This document shows positions 1 through 8,159 of a stretch of DNA of 41,019 nt, piece after piece (position 1 is the first letter of the stretch; each line of letters begins with the position of its first letter). The DNA lies in the NCBI GenBank assembly GCA_963544615.1, contig CAUUGB010000006.1:1-41019 (forward strand). The letters are read 5' to 3'. This stretch comes from CAUUGB01 sp963544615. Lineage in GTDB: Bacteria > Patescibacteriota > Microgenomatia > UBA1400 > PJMF01. The position numbers were made by a program, and so were the translations under genes. The notes under the pieces were generated by a model. That model was not told where the DNA came from, made no database searches, and saw only the letters and a list, made by a program, of their open reading frames with translations.

Positions 1-1
1 T

Positions 2-1249
2 TATCTGGAACAAATCAAAAATTTTGGCTTTGTCAGTGGGATTGAAAATTATTCGCGCTATTTTGATGGACGAGCGAGTGGTGACCCACCTTTTACGCTT
101 GTAGATTATTTTTGGGAAAATCAAAAAATATTTTCACATCAAGGTTTTTTAACGTTTGTGGATGAATCACATATGAGTATTCCCCAAGTTAGAGGGATGT
201 ATTTTGGGGATCGTTCCCGGAAAGAGAATTTAATTAAATATGGTTTTCGCTTGCCAAGCGCCCTTGACAATCGCCCGTTAAGATTTAATGAGTTTTTATC
301 TAAAAATCAGCAATTTATTTTTGTTTCTGCTACTCCTGCGGAGTGGGAAATTAAACAAGCTGGCGGTAAAGTAGTGCAGCAATTACTGCGTCCCACCGGA
401 ATTTTAGACCCACAAATTCAGGTTCGCCCCAGTGAAGGACAAATTGAAGATCTAGTCAAGTTGGTATTGGAGCGCAAAAAGCGCTCTCAGCGAACACTCA
501 TTACTGTTTTAACCAAAAAATTAGCAGAAACCTTAACTGATTATCTCAATGACAAAGCTAAACTAGTGGCGCTGACAAAAAATCCGCACATTCCCCTGCC
601 TCAAGTTGCCTATTTACACTCTGACATTGAGACTTTAGAAAGAAGTGATATTTTAGCTGATTTGCGCTCTGGGAAATATGACGTAGTGGTGGGGATTAAT
701 TTACTGCGCGAAGGTTTAGATTTGCCCGAAGTTTCTTTAGTAATTATTGTGGACGCCGATAAAGAGGGATTTTTGCGCTCTACTACTTCGCTAATTCAAA
801 CTATTGGTCGGGCGGGTCGACATGTGGATGGGATGGTGGTGATGTATGCCGATACCATCACCGCTTCCATGCAAGAGGCTATGGATGAAACCAACAGAAG
901 ACGTAAATTTCAGCAAGCTTACAATCAAGCTCATCACCTTACCCCCACTTCAGTAAAGAAGCCTATCCGGGAGCGCTTGCTTGATGAATTGGTAGAGCAT
1001 AAAAATGCCCCAGCGGTTAAAACTGGCGCTGTGTCACCCCATTCCCGCCAGCGCCCACCGTTGATTGTTAATTTAGATAAAAAAACTGCCCTGGATTTAA
1101 ATAATTTTCATCCCCAAGATTACACTCCTTATGAGCGACAAGTACTGGCGGGAAAACTGCACCGTGCCATGAGTAAAGCTGCCAAAGAAATGGATTTTGA
1201 GTTGGCAGCGGTGCTGCGAGACAGCGCCCGCAGTCTAACTAACAGTTAG
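2..1249 (+). CDS. uvrB: UvrABC system protein B, C-terminal part (cut by window start)
   Basis: UvrB is the damage-verifying helicase-like subunit of nucleotide excision repair; it is loaded by UvrA and recruits UvrC. The reading frame is open from base 2, so the gene begins outside the window and about 415 C-terminal residues of a protein normally near 660 are present. Visible landmarks in order are the GIENYSR segment, the DESH Walker B box followed by IPQVRGMY, the SATPAEWE motif, the LREGLDLPEV segment, and the helicase motif VI (QTIGRAGR). A C-terminal UVR helical pair (ERQVLAGKLHRAM to FELAAVLRD) is the UvrC contact. The gene ends with TAG 47 nt before lon, which has its own promoter, so the two are probably separate units. 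A GTG at 158 lies inside the conserved frame and is not a start. Family assignment is essentially certain. Confidence 0.97.
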   Translation, partial: YLEQIKNFGFVSGIENYSRYFDGRASGDPPFTLVDYFWENQKIFSHQGFLTFVDESHMSIPQVRGMYFGDRSRKENLIKYGFRLPSALDNRPLRFNEFLSKNQQFIFVSATPAEWEIKQAGGKVVQQLLRPTGILDPQIQVRPSEGQIEDLVKLVLERKKRSQRTLITVLTKKLAETLTDYLNDKAKLVALTKNPHIPLPQVAYLHSDIETLERSDILADLRSGKYDVVVGINLLREGLDLPEVSLVIIVDADKEGFLRSTTSLIQTIGRAGRHVDGMVVMYADTITASMQEAMDETNRRRKFQQAYNQAHHLTPTSVKKPIRERLLDELVEHKNAPAVKTGAVSPHSRQRPPLIVNLDKKTALDLNNFHPQDYTPYERQVLAGKLHRAMSKAAKEMDFELAAVLRDSARSLTNS

Positions 1250-1259
1250 CAACTGATAA

Positions 1260-1287
1260 TTGACACTGCTAAAAATTCGGCTATAAT
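1260..1287 (+). promoter_or_regulatory. Consensus sigma70-type promoter of lon
   Basis: TTGACA (1260-1265), a 16-nt spacer and TATAAT (1282-1287) match both consensus hexamers perfectly. The -10 box ends 9 nt before the lon ATG, so the transcript should start about 3 nt upstream of it. No Shine-Dalgarno sequence is present. The -35 box begins 10 nt after the uvrB stop codon. Confidence 0.85.
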
Positions 1288-1296
1288 AAAGAAACA

Positions 1297-3660
1297 ATGA
1301 AAAAACTTTCTCCTCCTGCTGTTCCAGAGACAAATTTACTTTTGCCTACTGCTCCTCTAAAAGAAGGAGTATTGTTTCCGGGCATGGAAACTAAAATGGT
1401 TTTCACTCGCGATATTAGCAAAATGGCGCTGAAAGCTTGCATGCGCTCACGGCGACTAATTTTTATTACCGCACAAAAAAATCCCGAACTAGTTAATTTG
1501 CGACCTCAAGATTTGTATCCAGTGGGAATTGTGGCTAAAGTAGGACGGGTGGAAGAGAGTGGCGGTAATTTGGCGGTGACCATTGCGGCTTTGCATCGTG
1601 CTAAAGCCTTATCTTGGCGTCATACTCGCAACATTATGGTGGCAGATTTAGTCCCTCTTAATGATCATGAAGATATTGCTAAGGAAAAATTAGCGGTGAT
1701 GCGCACTCATTTGCTCAATGCTTTTTCGCGCTTGATTAATTTAGGCGTGATTGACCAAAACGGGGAATTTTTGTCGTTTTTGAATACTTTGCCTCCGGGT
1801 CAAGCTTGTGATCACGTGGCTAATTTGCTCACCGCTAGAAGTCAAATTAAACAGCAGATTTTAGAGGAACTTAAAGTTAGCAAAAGGCTGCAATTAACCC
1901 TAGCTCAGGTAGAGACAGAACTGCAAGTGGCTAAAGTAGAAACCGATGTGATTAGAAAAACTCACGAAAAATTTGAAAAAAATATTCGTGAAAACGTGCT
2001 ACGCGAGCGCCTGCAAATGATTCAAAAGGAACTTGGTGATACTGATGATGAAGAAGCCACTGCCGATGAGTATGCTGCCAAATTAAAAAAACTTAAAACC
2101 AGTGAAGCCAATAAGAAAAAAATTCTCAAAGAACTCAAGCGCTTTCGGCAAACTTCCAGCATGAGTCCTGAAAGTGGTTATTTGCGCTCGTGGTTAGACA
2201 CAGTTTTTGAATTGCCTTGGAACAAACAGAGTAAAGATGTGCTCGACATTGTTAAAGCGGAAAAAATTTTAGATGCTTCTCATTACGGTTTGAAAGAAGT
2301 TAAAGACAGAATTTTGGAGTATATTGCTGTTTTGCGCTTACTCAAGCGTCAAGCGTCTCCTCAAAAGACTCCCACTATTTTGTGTTTTGTGGGACCTCCT
2401 GGGGTAGGTAAAACTAGTATTGGTCAGAGTATTGCTCAAGCCATGGGACGCAAGTTCGCCAAAATTTCTTTAGGTGGGGTGCGTGACGAAGCCGAAATTA
2501 GAGGTCACCGGCGCACTTATGTGGGGGCAATGGCGGGGCGCATTATTGCTGGACTCAAACAAGCTGGCACCAGCAATCCAGTTTTTATGCTAGACGAAAT
2601 TGATAAAATTGCTCAAGACTATCATGGTGATCCCGCTGCAGCTTTGCTAGAAGTATTAGATCCAGAGCAAAATTCTCATTTTGAAGATCATTATTTAGAT
2701 ATGCCCTACGATTTGTCTCAGGTAATTTTTATTGCTACTGCCAACACCCTAGATATTCCGGCTGCTTTGCTCGATCGCCTCGAAATCATTCGCTACGCTG
2801 GTTATACACTGTCAGAAAAGAAAATTATTGCGCAAAAGTTTCTTTTGCCTAAAGCATTAAAAAGTCATGGTTTAGATAGTAAAAAGGTGAGTCTGAATGA
2901 AGAAATCATCACTCATTTAATTGAAAACTATACTAAAGAAGCAGGTGTGCGTGAGCTCAGCCGAACTCTAGATAAAATTATGCGCAAAACTGCAAGACAA
3001 CTGTTAACTACTGCTCCCAAAAAACTCCCCTTAGTTTTAGATAAGCAATTAATTACTACTTATTTGGGTCCAGAAAAATATGATGTCAGCGTGCAAAATC
3101 AAGATAATGAAGTGGGGGTAGCCACAGGCTTAGCTTGGACGAGTGTAGGTGGAGATGTGTTGTTTGTAGAAGTTTCTGCTTATCCGGGTAAAGGTAATTT
3201 GCAACTAACCGGCCAATTAGGTGAGGTAATGCAAGAGTCGGCTAAAGCAGCTTTAACTTTTATTCGCGCTAATGCTGCTAAGTTAGGTGTGCAGCAAAAA
3301 AAACTCGACAAACTGGATTTACATATTCATGTGCCAGAGGGAGCAGTACCTAAAGATGGTCCTTCGGCGGGGGTGACAATGGTGACAGCGATTACCTCTG
3401 CTTTGTTAGGCAAAAAAGTCAACAAACAAGTGGCGATGACTGGTGAGGTGACGCTGCGGGGCAAAGTGCTGCGAATTGGTGGACTCAAAGAGAAAGCGAT
3501 TGCCGCTGCCAGAGCTGGTTGTCAGGTGGTTTGTATTCCAGCAGAAAATGAGCGTGATTTGGTTGATATTCCTGAGGAAATTAAAAAACAAATTAAGTTT
3601 ATTCCCACCAAGAATGTTTGTGAGAATCTCAATACAGCTTTAATTGGTTTTTCTTGCTAA
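1297..3660 (+). CDS. lon: ATP-dependent Lon protease
   Basis: Lon is a cytoplasmic AAA+ serine protease that unfolds and degrades damaged and regulatory proteins. The 787 residues have the LonA architecture: an N-terminal substrate-binding domain (residues about 10-210), a coiled-coil linker (about 210-310), the AAA+ module with Walker A GPPGVGKTS near residue 365 and Walker B VFMLDEIDKI, and a C-terminal peptidase domain. The catalytic dyad is intact: Ser690 in PKDGPSAG and Lys733 in GGLKEK, 43 residues apart as in E. coli Lon. Length is typical of the family. The start is the ATG just downstream of a consensus promoter and would be nearly leaderless. Pyk follows after 92 nt with its own -10 box. 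Confidence 0.97.
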   Translation: MKKLSPPAVPETNLLLPTAPLKEGVLFPGMETKMVFTRDISKMALKACMRSRRLIFITAQKNPELVNLRPQDLYPVGIVAKVGRVEESGGNLAVTIAALHRAKALSWRHTRNIMVADLVPLNDHEDIAKEKLAVMRTHLLNAFSRLINLGVIDQNGEFLSFLNTLPPGQACDHVANLLTARSQIKQQILEELKVSKRLQLTLAQVETELQVAKVETDVIRKTHEKFEKNIRENVLRERLQMIQKELGDTDDEEATADEYAAKLKKLKTSEANKKKILKELKRFRQTSSMSPESGYLRSWLDTVFELPWNKQSKDVLDIVKAEKILDASHYGLKEVKDRILEYIAVLRLLKRQASPQKTPTILCFVGPPGVGKTSIGQSIAQAMGRKFAKISLGGVRDEAEIRGHRRTYVGAMAGRIIAGLKQAGTSNPVFMLDEIDKIAQDYHGDPAAALLEVLDPEQNSHFEDHYLDMPYDLSQVIFIATANTLDIPAALLDRLEIIRYAGYTLSEKKIIAQKFLLPKALKSHGLDSKKVSLNEEIITHLIENYTKEAGVRELSRTLDKIMRKTARQLLTTAPKKLPLVLDKQLITTYLGPEKYDVSVQNQDNEVGVATGLAWTSVGGDVLFVEVSAYPGKGNLQLTGQLGEVMQESAKAALTFIRANAAKLGVQQKKLDKLDLHIHVPEGAVPKDGPSAGVTMVTAITSALLGKKVNKQVAMTGEVTLRGKVLRIGGLKEKAIAAARAGCQVVCIPAENERDLVDIPEEIKKQIKFIPTKNVCENLNTALIGFSC

Positions 3661-3681
3661 TTTTTTTAGTAGCTTTAGCAG

Positions 3682-3687
3682 TATAAT
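3682..3687 (+). promoter_or_regulatory. Probable -10 box of pyk
   Basis: A TATAAT hexamer lies 65 nt before the pyk ATG. No good -35 box sits at normal spacing, since the nearest TTGCTA is 22 nt upstream. The predicted leader would be about 60 nt and includes a small GCAC/GTGC hairpin. Unlike many promoters in this window, this one is not leaderless. Confidence 0.45.
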
Positions 3688-3752
3688 TTGAAGAGCACTA
3701 GTTGGTGCGGTGATTATTTGGTTCATTTAGTCAAACAAAAATAATTAGAAAG

Positions 3753-5159
3753 ATGATGATGAAATCTTTAACTAAACTCATTGCTACTATTGGTCCTGCT
3801 ACAGAGACAGCTGAGATGATGGCAAAACTTATTGACGCAGGTATGAGTGTGGCGCGTTTTAATACCAAACACTCTAGTCCGCAGTGGCATCAGGAGCGCA
3901 TTGAGCGGATGCGGCAAGTGGCAGCCAGTAAGGGAGTGAGTGTGGGTATTTTACTTGATTTGCAGGGACCGGAAATTAGGATTAATTTGCCTGAAGAAAA
4001 ACCTTTCACTCTTCAAGAGGGCGAGAGTTGTTTTTTTACTTTTGCTTTTAATCCAGATTATCAAAAACAAGTTTTGATTCCACAAAATGTCATCGATACT
4101 TTGCAGTTGGGGCACACGGTGCTGCTTGATGATGGTGCTTGTGAGCTGGAAGTTATTGGTAAACAGGCTGAGTTTTTGCAGCTTAAAGCTTTAGGAGATT
4201 GTGAGGTGAAACATCGCAAAACCATGAATGTGCCCGGCGTTACCATTGATATGCCGGCTTTGGTGGAGGCTGATTATCAGCAATTAGATGAAGCAGCAGG
4301 TAAAAATAATGTTGATTTTGTAGGTTTGTCTTTTGTGCGCAGTAGTGAAGACATTGAATTCTTGCGTGAGCAACTAGCTCAACGGCAAATGCAGGCAAAA
4401 ATTATTGCCAAAATTGAAAATCAGGCTGCTTTGAATAATTTAGCTGCCATTGTGACTGCTAGTGACGCCGTGATGGTGGCACGGGGAGATTTGGGGGTGG
4501 AAATGCCCTATGAAGAACTGGTATATTGGCAAAAAGAAATTATCAACTTGTGTCATGAGCATGCTAAACCAGTTATTGTGGCTACACATATGCTCAAAAG
4601 CATGACTGAGCAACCACGACCAACTCGGGCTGAAGTGTCTGACGTAACTCATGCTATTTACGATGGCACTGATGCGATTATGCTTTCTGAGGAAACTACT
4701 ATTGGCAAATATCCTCTTAAGGCGGTAGCTACTCAGGCAAAAATTGCTGCTTTTAATGAAGCTTATGTAGATTATCAACTACCTTTAAGAGAAAGTGGTA
4801 ATAAAGACAGTGCTATTGCTAATGCAGTTTTGGATTTAATTGAAACCAGTGGAATGAAGGTGGACCACATTGTGATTTTAACCGAATCCGGTGAGTCAGC
4901 CCACAATTTAAGCTGTCTGCATCCTAGTTTGCCAATTATTGCCGTGACTGGACAAAAACATACCTATGCCATTTTATCGCTAGTTTATGGGGCTTTACCG
5001 GTTTTGGTTGAGCCGAGGGTGAGTGGTGATTTTTTGCAAGTGGTAGATGAGCTAAAAAAACGTCAGTTGCTTAAATCTGGGGAGAAAATTGTCATGACTC
5101 ATGGTATTCCCAATCAAGTTGGCGGGACCAATACCATCTCTATTCTGGATATTAAATAA
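3753..5159 (+). CDS. pyk: Pyruvate kinase
   Basis: Pyruvate kinase transfers phosphate from phosphoenolpyruvate to ADP at the end of glycolysis. The 468-residue protein has the family's TIM-barrel A domain, an inserted B domain (about residues 70-165) and a C-terminal domain. Visible motifs are KLIATIGP at the N-terminus, LLDLQGPEIR, IIAKIENQAAL, the ARGDLGVEMP segment with metal and substrate ligands, and RAEVSDVTHAIYDGTDAIML. The usual RxNFSHG segment reads RFNTKHSS here, and the usual ATQMLESM reads ATHMLKSM, so two conserved spots deviate. Three ATG codons occur in a row at the start (3753, 3756, 3759), preceded by AGAAAG; the first was chosen but any could be used. A sibling of pgi and eno in this window, but not co-transcribed with them. 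Confidence 0.94.
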   Translation: MMMKSLTKLIATIGPATETAEMMAKLIDAGMSVARFNTKHSSPQWHQERIERMRQVAASKGVSVGILLDLQGPEIRINLPEEKPFTLQEGESCFFTFAFNPDYQKQVLIPQNVIDTLQLGHTVLLDDGACELEVIGKQAEFLQLKALGDCEVKHRKTMNVPGVTIDMPALVEADYQQLDEAAGKNNVDFVGLSFVRSSEDIEFLREQLAQRQMQAKIIAKIENQAALNNLAAIVTASDAVMVARGDLGVEMPYEELVYWQKEIINLCHEHAKPVIVATHMLKSMTEQPRPTRAEVSDVTHAIYDGTDAIMLSEETTIGKYPLKAVATQAKIAAFNEAYVDYQLPLRESGNKDSAIANAVLDLIETSGMKVDHIVILTESGESAHNLSCLHPSLPIIAVTGQKHTYAILSLVYGALPVLVEPRVSGDFLQVVDELKKRQLLKSGEKIVMTHGIPNQVGGTNTISILDIK

Positions 5160-5160
5160 C

Positions 5161-5189
5161 TTTACATTTACTTGAGGCTATGCTAACAT
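5161..5189 (+). promoter_or_regulatory. Promoter of surface-protein pair, leaderless geometry
   Basis: TTTACA (5161-5166), a 17-nt spacer and TAACAT (5184-5189) end exactly 6 nt before the ATG of the next gene, with no Shine-Dalgarno sequence between. The predicted transcript starts on the start codon. Confidence 0.65.
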
Positions 5190-5195
5190 ATTTTT

Positions 5196-5942
5196 ATGTT
5201 GAAGGTGGCTTTAGGCTTGGTGTTATGGTTGCTGGCAGTGTTGCCAGCTCAAGCGCAGTTTGCCACTTCTAGTCATTATCAGTTGGAAATTGGCGATAAT
5301 TTGGAAAGCAATTGGCCTACTCGTCAAAAAAGATCCCTGCCTCCTGCTGGGGTTAAGTCAGCACCGCTGGTTAGCGGTATGCCTCTTGCTGCGCATCAGT
5401 TGCCCCCAGCACTGATAACTTCCCAAGTTGGTTTGTCAACTGATCAAACCAAGGTTGATTTTGGCAAGTTGTTACCAGGTAATTTGCTGCAGCGGCAAAC
5501 TCATTTAACCGTGGTGGGCAATCATCCTTTAGGTTATCGCTTGTACGCTTATCAGCGCACTCCTTTTAGTTTGCAGCGCCCGCCAGCCAATGCTCCAGAT
5601 AACTTAATTCCAGCTACTCACTGTGATGATGGCACTTGTACAGTTGATGGGGCTGGTAGTTGGCAGCAAAGCAGCACTTTAGGATTTGGTTATACAGTTT
5701 CTGGCGAAGACGCCGCCGCTGATTTTGCTCAAGGCAAAGCTTATCGTCCTTTTCCACTGGTAAGTGCTACCGCTACTACCAGTAGCAACTTGACCGCTCA
5801 TCAGGCTTTAATTGCCAGTAGTAATTTGGCAGCAGCAGGCAATCGCCAATTAACCATTTCTTATCAGCTCAGTGTTCCCCACGCCACTAAACCTGGTTTA
5901 TATTTAACTAGTATTGATTATATGCTAATTCCTAATTATTAA
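5196..5942 (+). CDS. Secreted surface protein, WxL-like layout, function unknown
   Basis: Not assigned to a named family with confidence. The 248-residue product starts with a clear signal peptide (hydrophobic core VALGLVLWLLAVLP, cleavage expected after AQA at residue 20) and has no second membrane segment, so it should be exported. The rest is rich in Thr, Ser, Ala and Gln and looks like a beta-sandwich: a segment VDFGKLLPGNLLQR, then HCDDGTCTVDGA with a Cys pair that could form a disulfide, then LGFGYTVSGEDAA. A short SSHYQLE segment follows the signal peptide. It is translationally coupled to the next gene (TAATG overlap), which encodes a membrane-anchored beta-rich protein; together they resemble a secreted WxL-type protein with its anchor partner. 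The WxL resemblance rests on organisation rather than on a diagnostic motif. Confidence 0.75.
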   Translation: MLKVALGLVLWLLAVLPAQAQFATSSHYQLEIGDNLESNWPTRQKRSLPPAGVKSAPLVSGMPLAAHQLPPALITSQVGLSTDQTKVDFGKLLPGNLLQRQTHLTVVGNHPLGYRLYAYQRTPFSLQRPPANAPDNLIPATHCDDGTCTVDGAGSWQQSSTLGFGYTVSGEDAAADFAQGKAYRPFPLVSATATTSSNLTAHQALIASSNLAAAGNRQLTISYQLSVPHATKPGLYLTSIDYMLIPNY

Positions 5943-7030
5943 TGATAAATAAATGGTTTTTAAGTTATATTTTAGTTTTACTTTTAGGCGTTTTGTGTCT
6001 GAGCACTTCAGTTGTGGTTAAGCCTTTGCTGGCAGCGCCCACTCAACTAACTACTGGCTCAAACTCCCCTATTCAAGTTGCTCTTTCTCCAGCTAATAAC
6101 TATGTGCAAATGTCGGCTGGAGAAACTAAATTAGTTGCTTATCAACTCATCAATCACAGTCAGCAAACTTTAAGTGTCAGTATGGAAGCGGTGAGTTTTA
6201 CTGCTAATGGGGTTTCGGGTGAGCCACAGCTTTTATCTTACCTTGATTATCCTGGAGTGATTAAAATGTATGCGAGTGAACAAAGCTTGGAGCCTTTAGA
6301 GAGAGTGGTATTGTTGCCGCAAAGTCAGCAAACTGTTTATGTGCGCTTAACTCCAGCTCGCGGAATGGCATTGCGGGAATATCCCATGACTTTACTGTTT
6401 CATTTTTATGACGCCAGTGTGGCTTTAAGTACGGCCGATATTCAAATGACTTTAGGGAGTAATTTAATTTTGCGCTTAGCTGCAGAGAGTAATTTATCAG
6501 CCACAGCGGCAGCACTTGCCACCACCGCTTTGCCCACCACTCCGCCACTTCCTCAGTTTTCTGGGCAACTTCTCTTGCAGCCGCCAGATTTACCCCGTTA
6601 TTGTGATAGTTTTTTCTCCCCGCGCTCTTTTGCCGTGTTGGCAGTTAATGAGGGAGCTTTTAGCTCGCTAATTGACGGTGAGTTGGTGTTGCGCCGCAGT
6701 GATGGTAGCCAAGTTGCTTCTTGGCCCCTGCAAGCTGATTTAGTGTTGGGTAAAAGTTCGCGCTTGGTGAGAGCGCAAGTTAGCAGTGGCGCTGTCAATG
6801 CTGAGAGTCAAGCAGTCTTGACGCTGCCCCCATTTTTATTGGGTAGTTATGTATTGGAGGGAAAATTAACTGGTGAGGAACATGGTAGCAGCAGTTTTCA
6901 GGTGCATTTTGTGGCTTTGCCATTTGTTTTTTTAGGAGCAATTCTTATTAGCGTCCCTATTTTGGCAGTGGTGGTCGCTAAGTTAAAAACGCGAGCTAAG
7001 CTGAGGCGTCTCAAGCAAAAATATAGCTGA
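5942..7030 (+). CDS. Membrane-anchored extracellular beta-sandwich protein, DUF916/WxLIP-like
   Basis: The 362-residue protein has an N-terminal signal peptide (residues about 1-31, ending LLA before APTQ), a long exported region, one C-terminal membrane helix (about residues 325-347) and a short basic cytoplasmic tail. This is the layout of DUF916 (WxL-interacting) proteins of Gram-positive bacteria. The first exported segment, VALSPANNYVQMSAGETK, followed by VAYQLINHSQQTLSV, resembles the N-terminal beta-sandwich of that family, in which a strand pattern after a Pro/Gly-rich start supports an extracellular Ig-like fold. Its ATG overlaps the TAA of the upstream secreted protein by one base, so the two should be made in matched amounts. 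Inferred role: it anchors or presents the upstream protein at the cell surface. Family assignment is by pattern only. Confidence 0.7.
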   Translation: MINKWFLSYILVLLLGVLCLSTSVVVKPLLAAPTQLTTGSNSPIQVALSPANNYVQMSAGETKLVAYQLINHSQQTLSVSMEAVSFTANGVSGEPQLLSYLDYPGVIKMYASEQSLEPLERVVLLPQSQQTVYVRLTPARGMALREYPMTLLFHFYDASVALSTADIQMTLGSNLILRLAAESNLSATAAALATTALPTTPPLPQFSGQLLLQPPDLPRYCDSFFSPRSFAVLAVNEGAFSSLIDGELVLRRSDGSQVASWPLQADLVLGKSSRLVRAQVSSGAVNAESQAVLTLPPFLLGSYVLEGKLTGEEHGSSSFQVHFVALPFVFLGAILISVPILAVVVAKLKTRAKLRRLKQKYS

Positions 7031-7055
7031 CGCCAATATATTTATAGTGTAGATG

Positions 7056-7064
7056 TGATAAAAT
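7056..7064 (+). promoter_or_regulatory. Extended -10 promoter of the AI-2E-type permease gene
   Basis: TGATAAAAT forms an extended -10 element ending 11 nt before the ATG. No convincing -35 is visible. The predicted leader is about 5 nt and has no Shine-Dalgarno sequence. Confidence 0.55.
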
Positions 7065-7075
7065 AGCCCTCATTT

Positions 7076-8092
7076 ATGTTTAATCAACACAAAAAGCTGG
7101 CTCGAATTGCCAGAGTGAGTGCGGTGGCTACTTTAGTAGTTTTGGGCATAATTTTGGCAGTCTATGGTATTTGGGCATTAAAAGATGTGGTCAGAATGGT
7201 GTTTGTGGCGTATCTTTTAATGTTAGCTTTACAAAAACCAATTAAATTGGTAGTGAAATACACTCATTTACCGCTACCAATGGCAGTTTTTTTAATTTAC
7301 GTGGTGTTTTTGGCGGCTTTTTCTTTGCTGTTAACTGGAGTGGGGGGGATATTTTTTGCCCAACTGCAAGAAATTTCTTTACTGACCAATAATTATAGTC
7401 CTTTTGCTAGTTTGAAAGAAATCAACGATTTTTTTGCGCAAATGCAGGGTTTGTTTGCTTCTTGGTCTACTTCGCTGGTAGCTTTGATTAATTTTATTTT
7501 CAATTCTTATCATACTTTGGCTAATGCCATATTTTTTGTGGTGATTTCGCTGCATTTATCGCTGATGCACCATGAATTGTATAAAAAAGCTTATTGGTTT
7601 ACCAGTGATGAACAGCAGGTTTATCGAGTGCAACAATTTATGTTAATTTTAGAAAAAAACTTAGGTGGCTGGGTAAGCGGTACATTAATTCTAATGTTGT
7701 TGGTAGGGAGTTTGAGTTTTTTAGGGTTGCAACTTTTAGGGGTTAAATATGCGGTATTTTTAGGCGTTTTGGTAGGAGTTTTAGAATTTATTCCTAGTGT
7801 AGGGCCAATTATTGCCGCCTTGCCAGCAGCAGGAATTGCCTTTTTAACTTCTGATGGTGGTTGGGTGCTAGTACTTTTGACGCTGCTTTTTGCTTTTATT
7901 ATTCAACAATTAAGCAGCATTTTTTTAGTACCCTTGGTAATGAAAAAAGTTCCTTTAGTTGATACTTTGGTGAGTATTTTACTGGTTCTCTCTGGAGTAG
8001 AATTGTTTGGACTTTGGGGTGGATTACTGGCTATTCCCTGCTATATTGTGGGGCGCACCAGCTATACTTTCTGGTGGCATCAAAGGCGCTAA
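7076..8092 (+). CDS. AI-2E family transporter / permease (PF01594 type)
   Basis: The 338-residue integral membrane protein has about eight hydrophobic segments. Two flank residues 17-80, a long amphipathic stretch lies around residues 95-135, and the C-terminal half carries the family hallmark: a glycine-rich GVLVGVLEFIPSVGPIIAALPA segment followed by FIIQQLSSIFLVPLVMKK and a final GLWGGLLAIP helix. Members of this family are variously described as autoinducer-2 exporters or as sodium/proton antiporters, so the substrate cannot be stated. The gene has its own promoter close to the ATG and ends 67 nt before rnpB. Length is normal for the family. Confidence 0.9.
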   Translation: MFNQHKKLARIARVSAVATLVVLGIILAVYGIWALKDVVRMVFVAYLLMLALQKPIKLVVKYTHLPLPMAVFLIYVVFLAAFSLLLTGVGGIFFAQLQEISLLTNNYSPFASLKEINDFFAQMQGLFASWSTSLVALINFIFNSYHTLANAIFFVVISLHLSLMHHELYKKAYWFTSDEQQVYRVQQFMLILEKNLGGWVSGTLILMLLVGSLSFLGLQLLGVKYAVFLGVLVGVLEFIPSVGPIIAALPAAGIAFLTSDGGWVLVLLTLLFAFIIQQLSSIFLVPLVMKKVPLVDTLVSILLVLSGVELFGLWGGLLAIPCYIVGRTSYTFWWHQRR

Positions 8093-8124
8093 TTTGCTCG
8101 TCAATTTACCAATTGGCTTTTGGT

Positions 8125-8153
8125 TTGACACTAAATTCTTCTCTTGTTACAAT
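8125..8153 (+). promoter_or_regulatory. Promoter of rnpB
   Basis: TTGACA (8125-8130), a 17-nt spacer and TACAAT (8148-8153) precede the RNase P RNA. Six bases separate the -10 box from the first base of the P1 helix, so the RNA can begin at the transcription start without 5' processing. Confidence 0.8.
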
Positions 8154-8159
8154 GCCCCC

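Noticed and set aside
4440..4778. 112-codon frame antisense to pyk
   Set aside because: It lies inside a well-conserved enzyme gene, has no promoter or family pattern, and is a shadow of its codon use.
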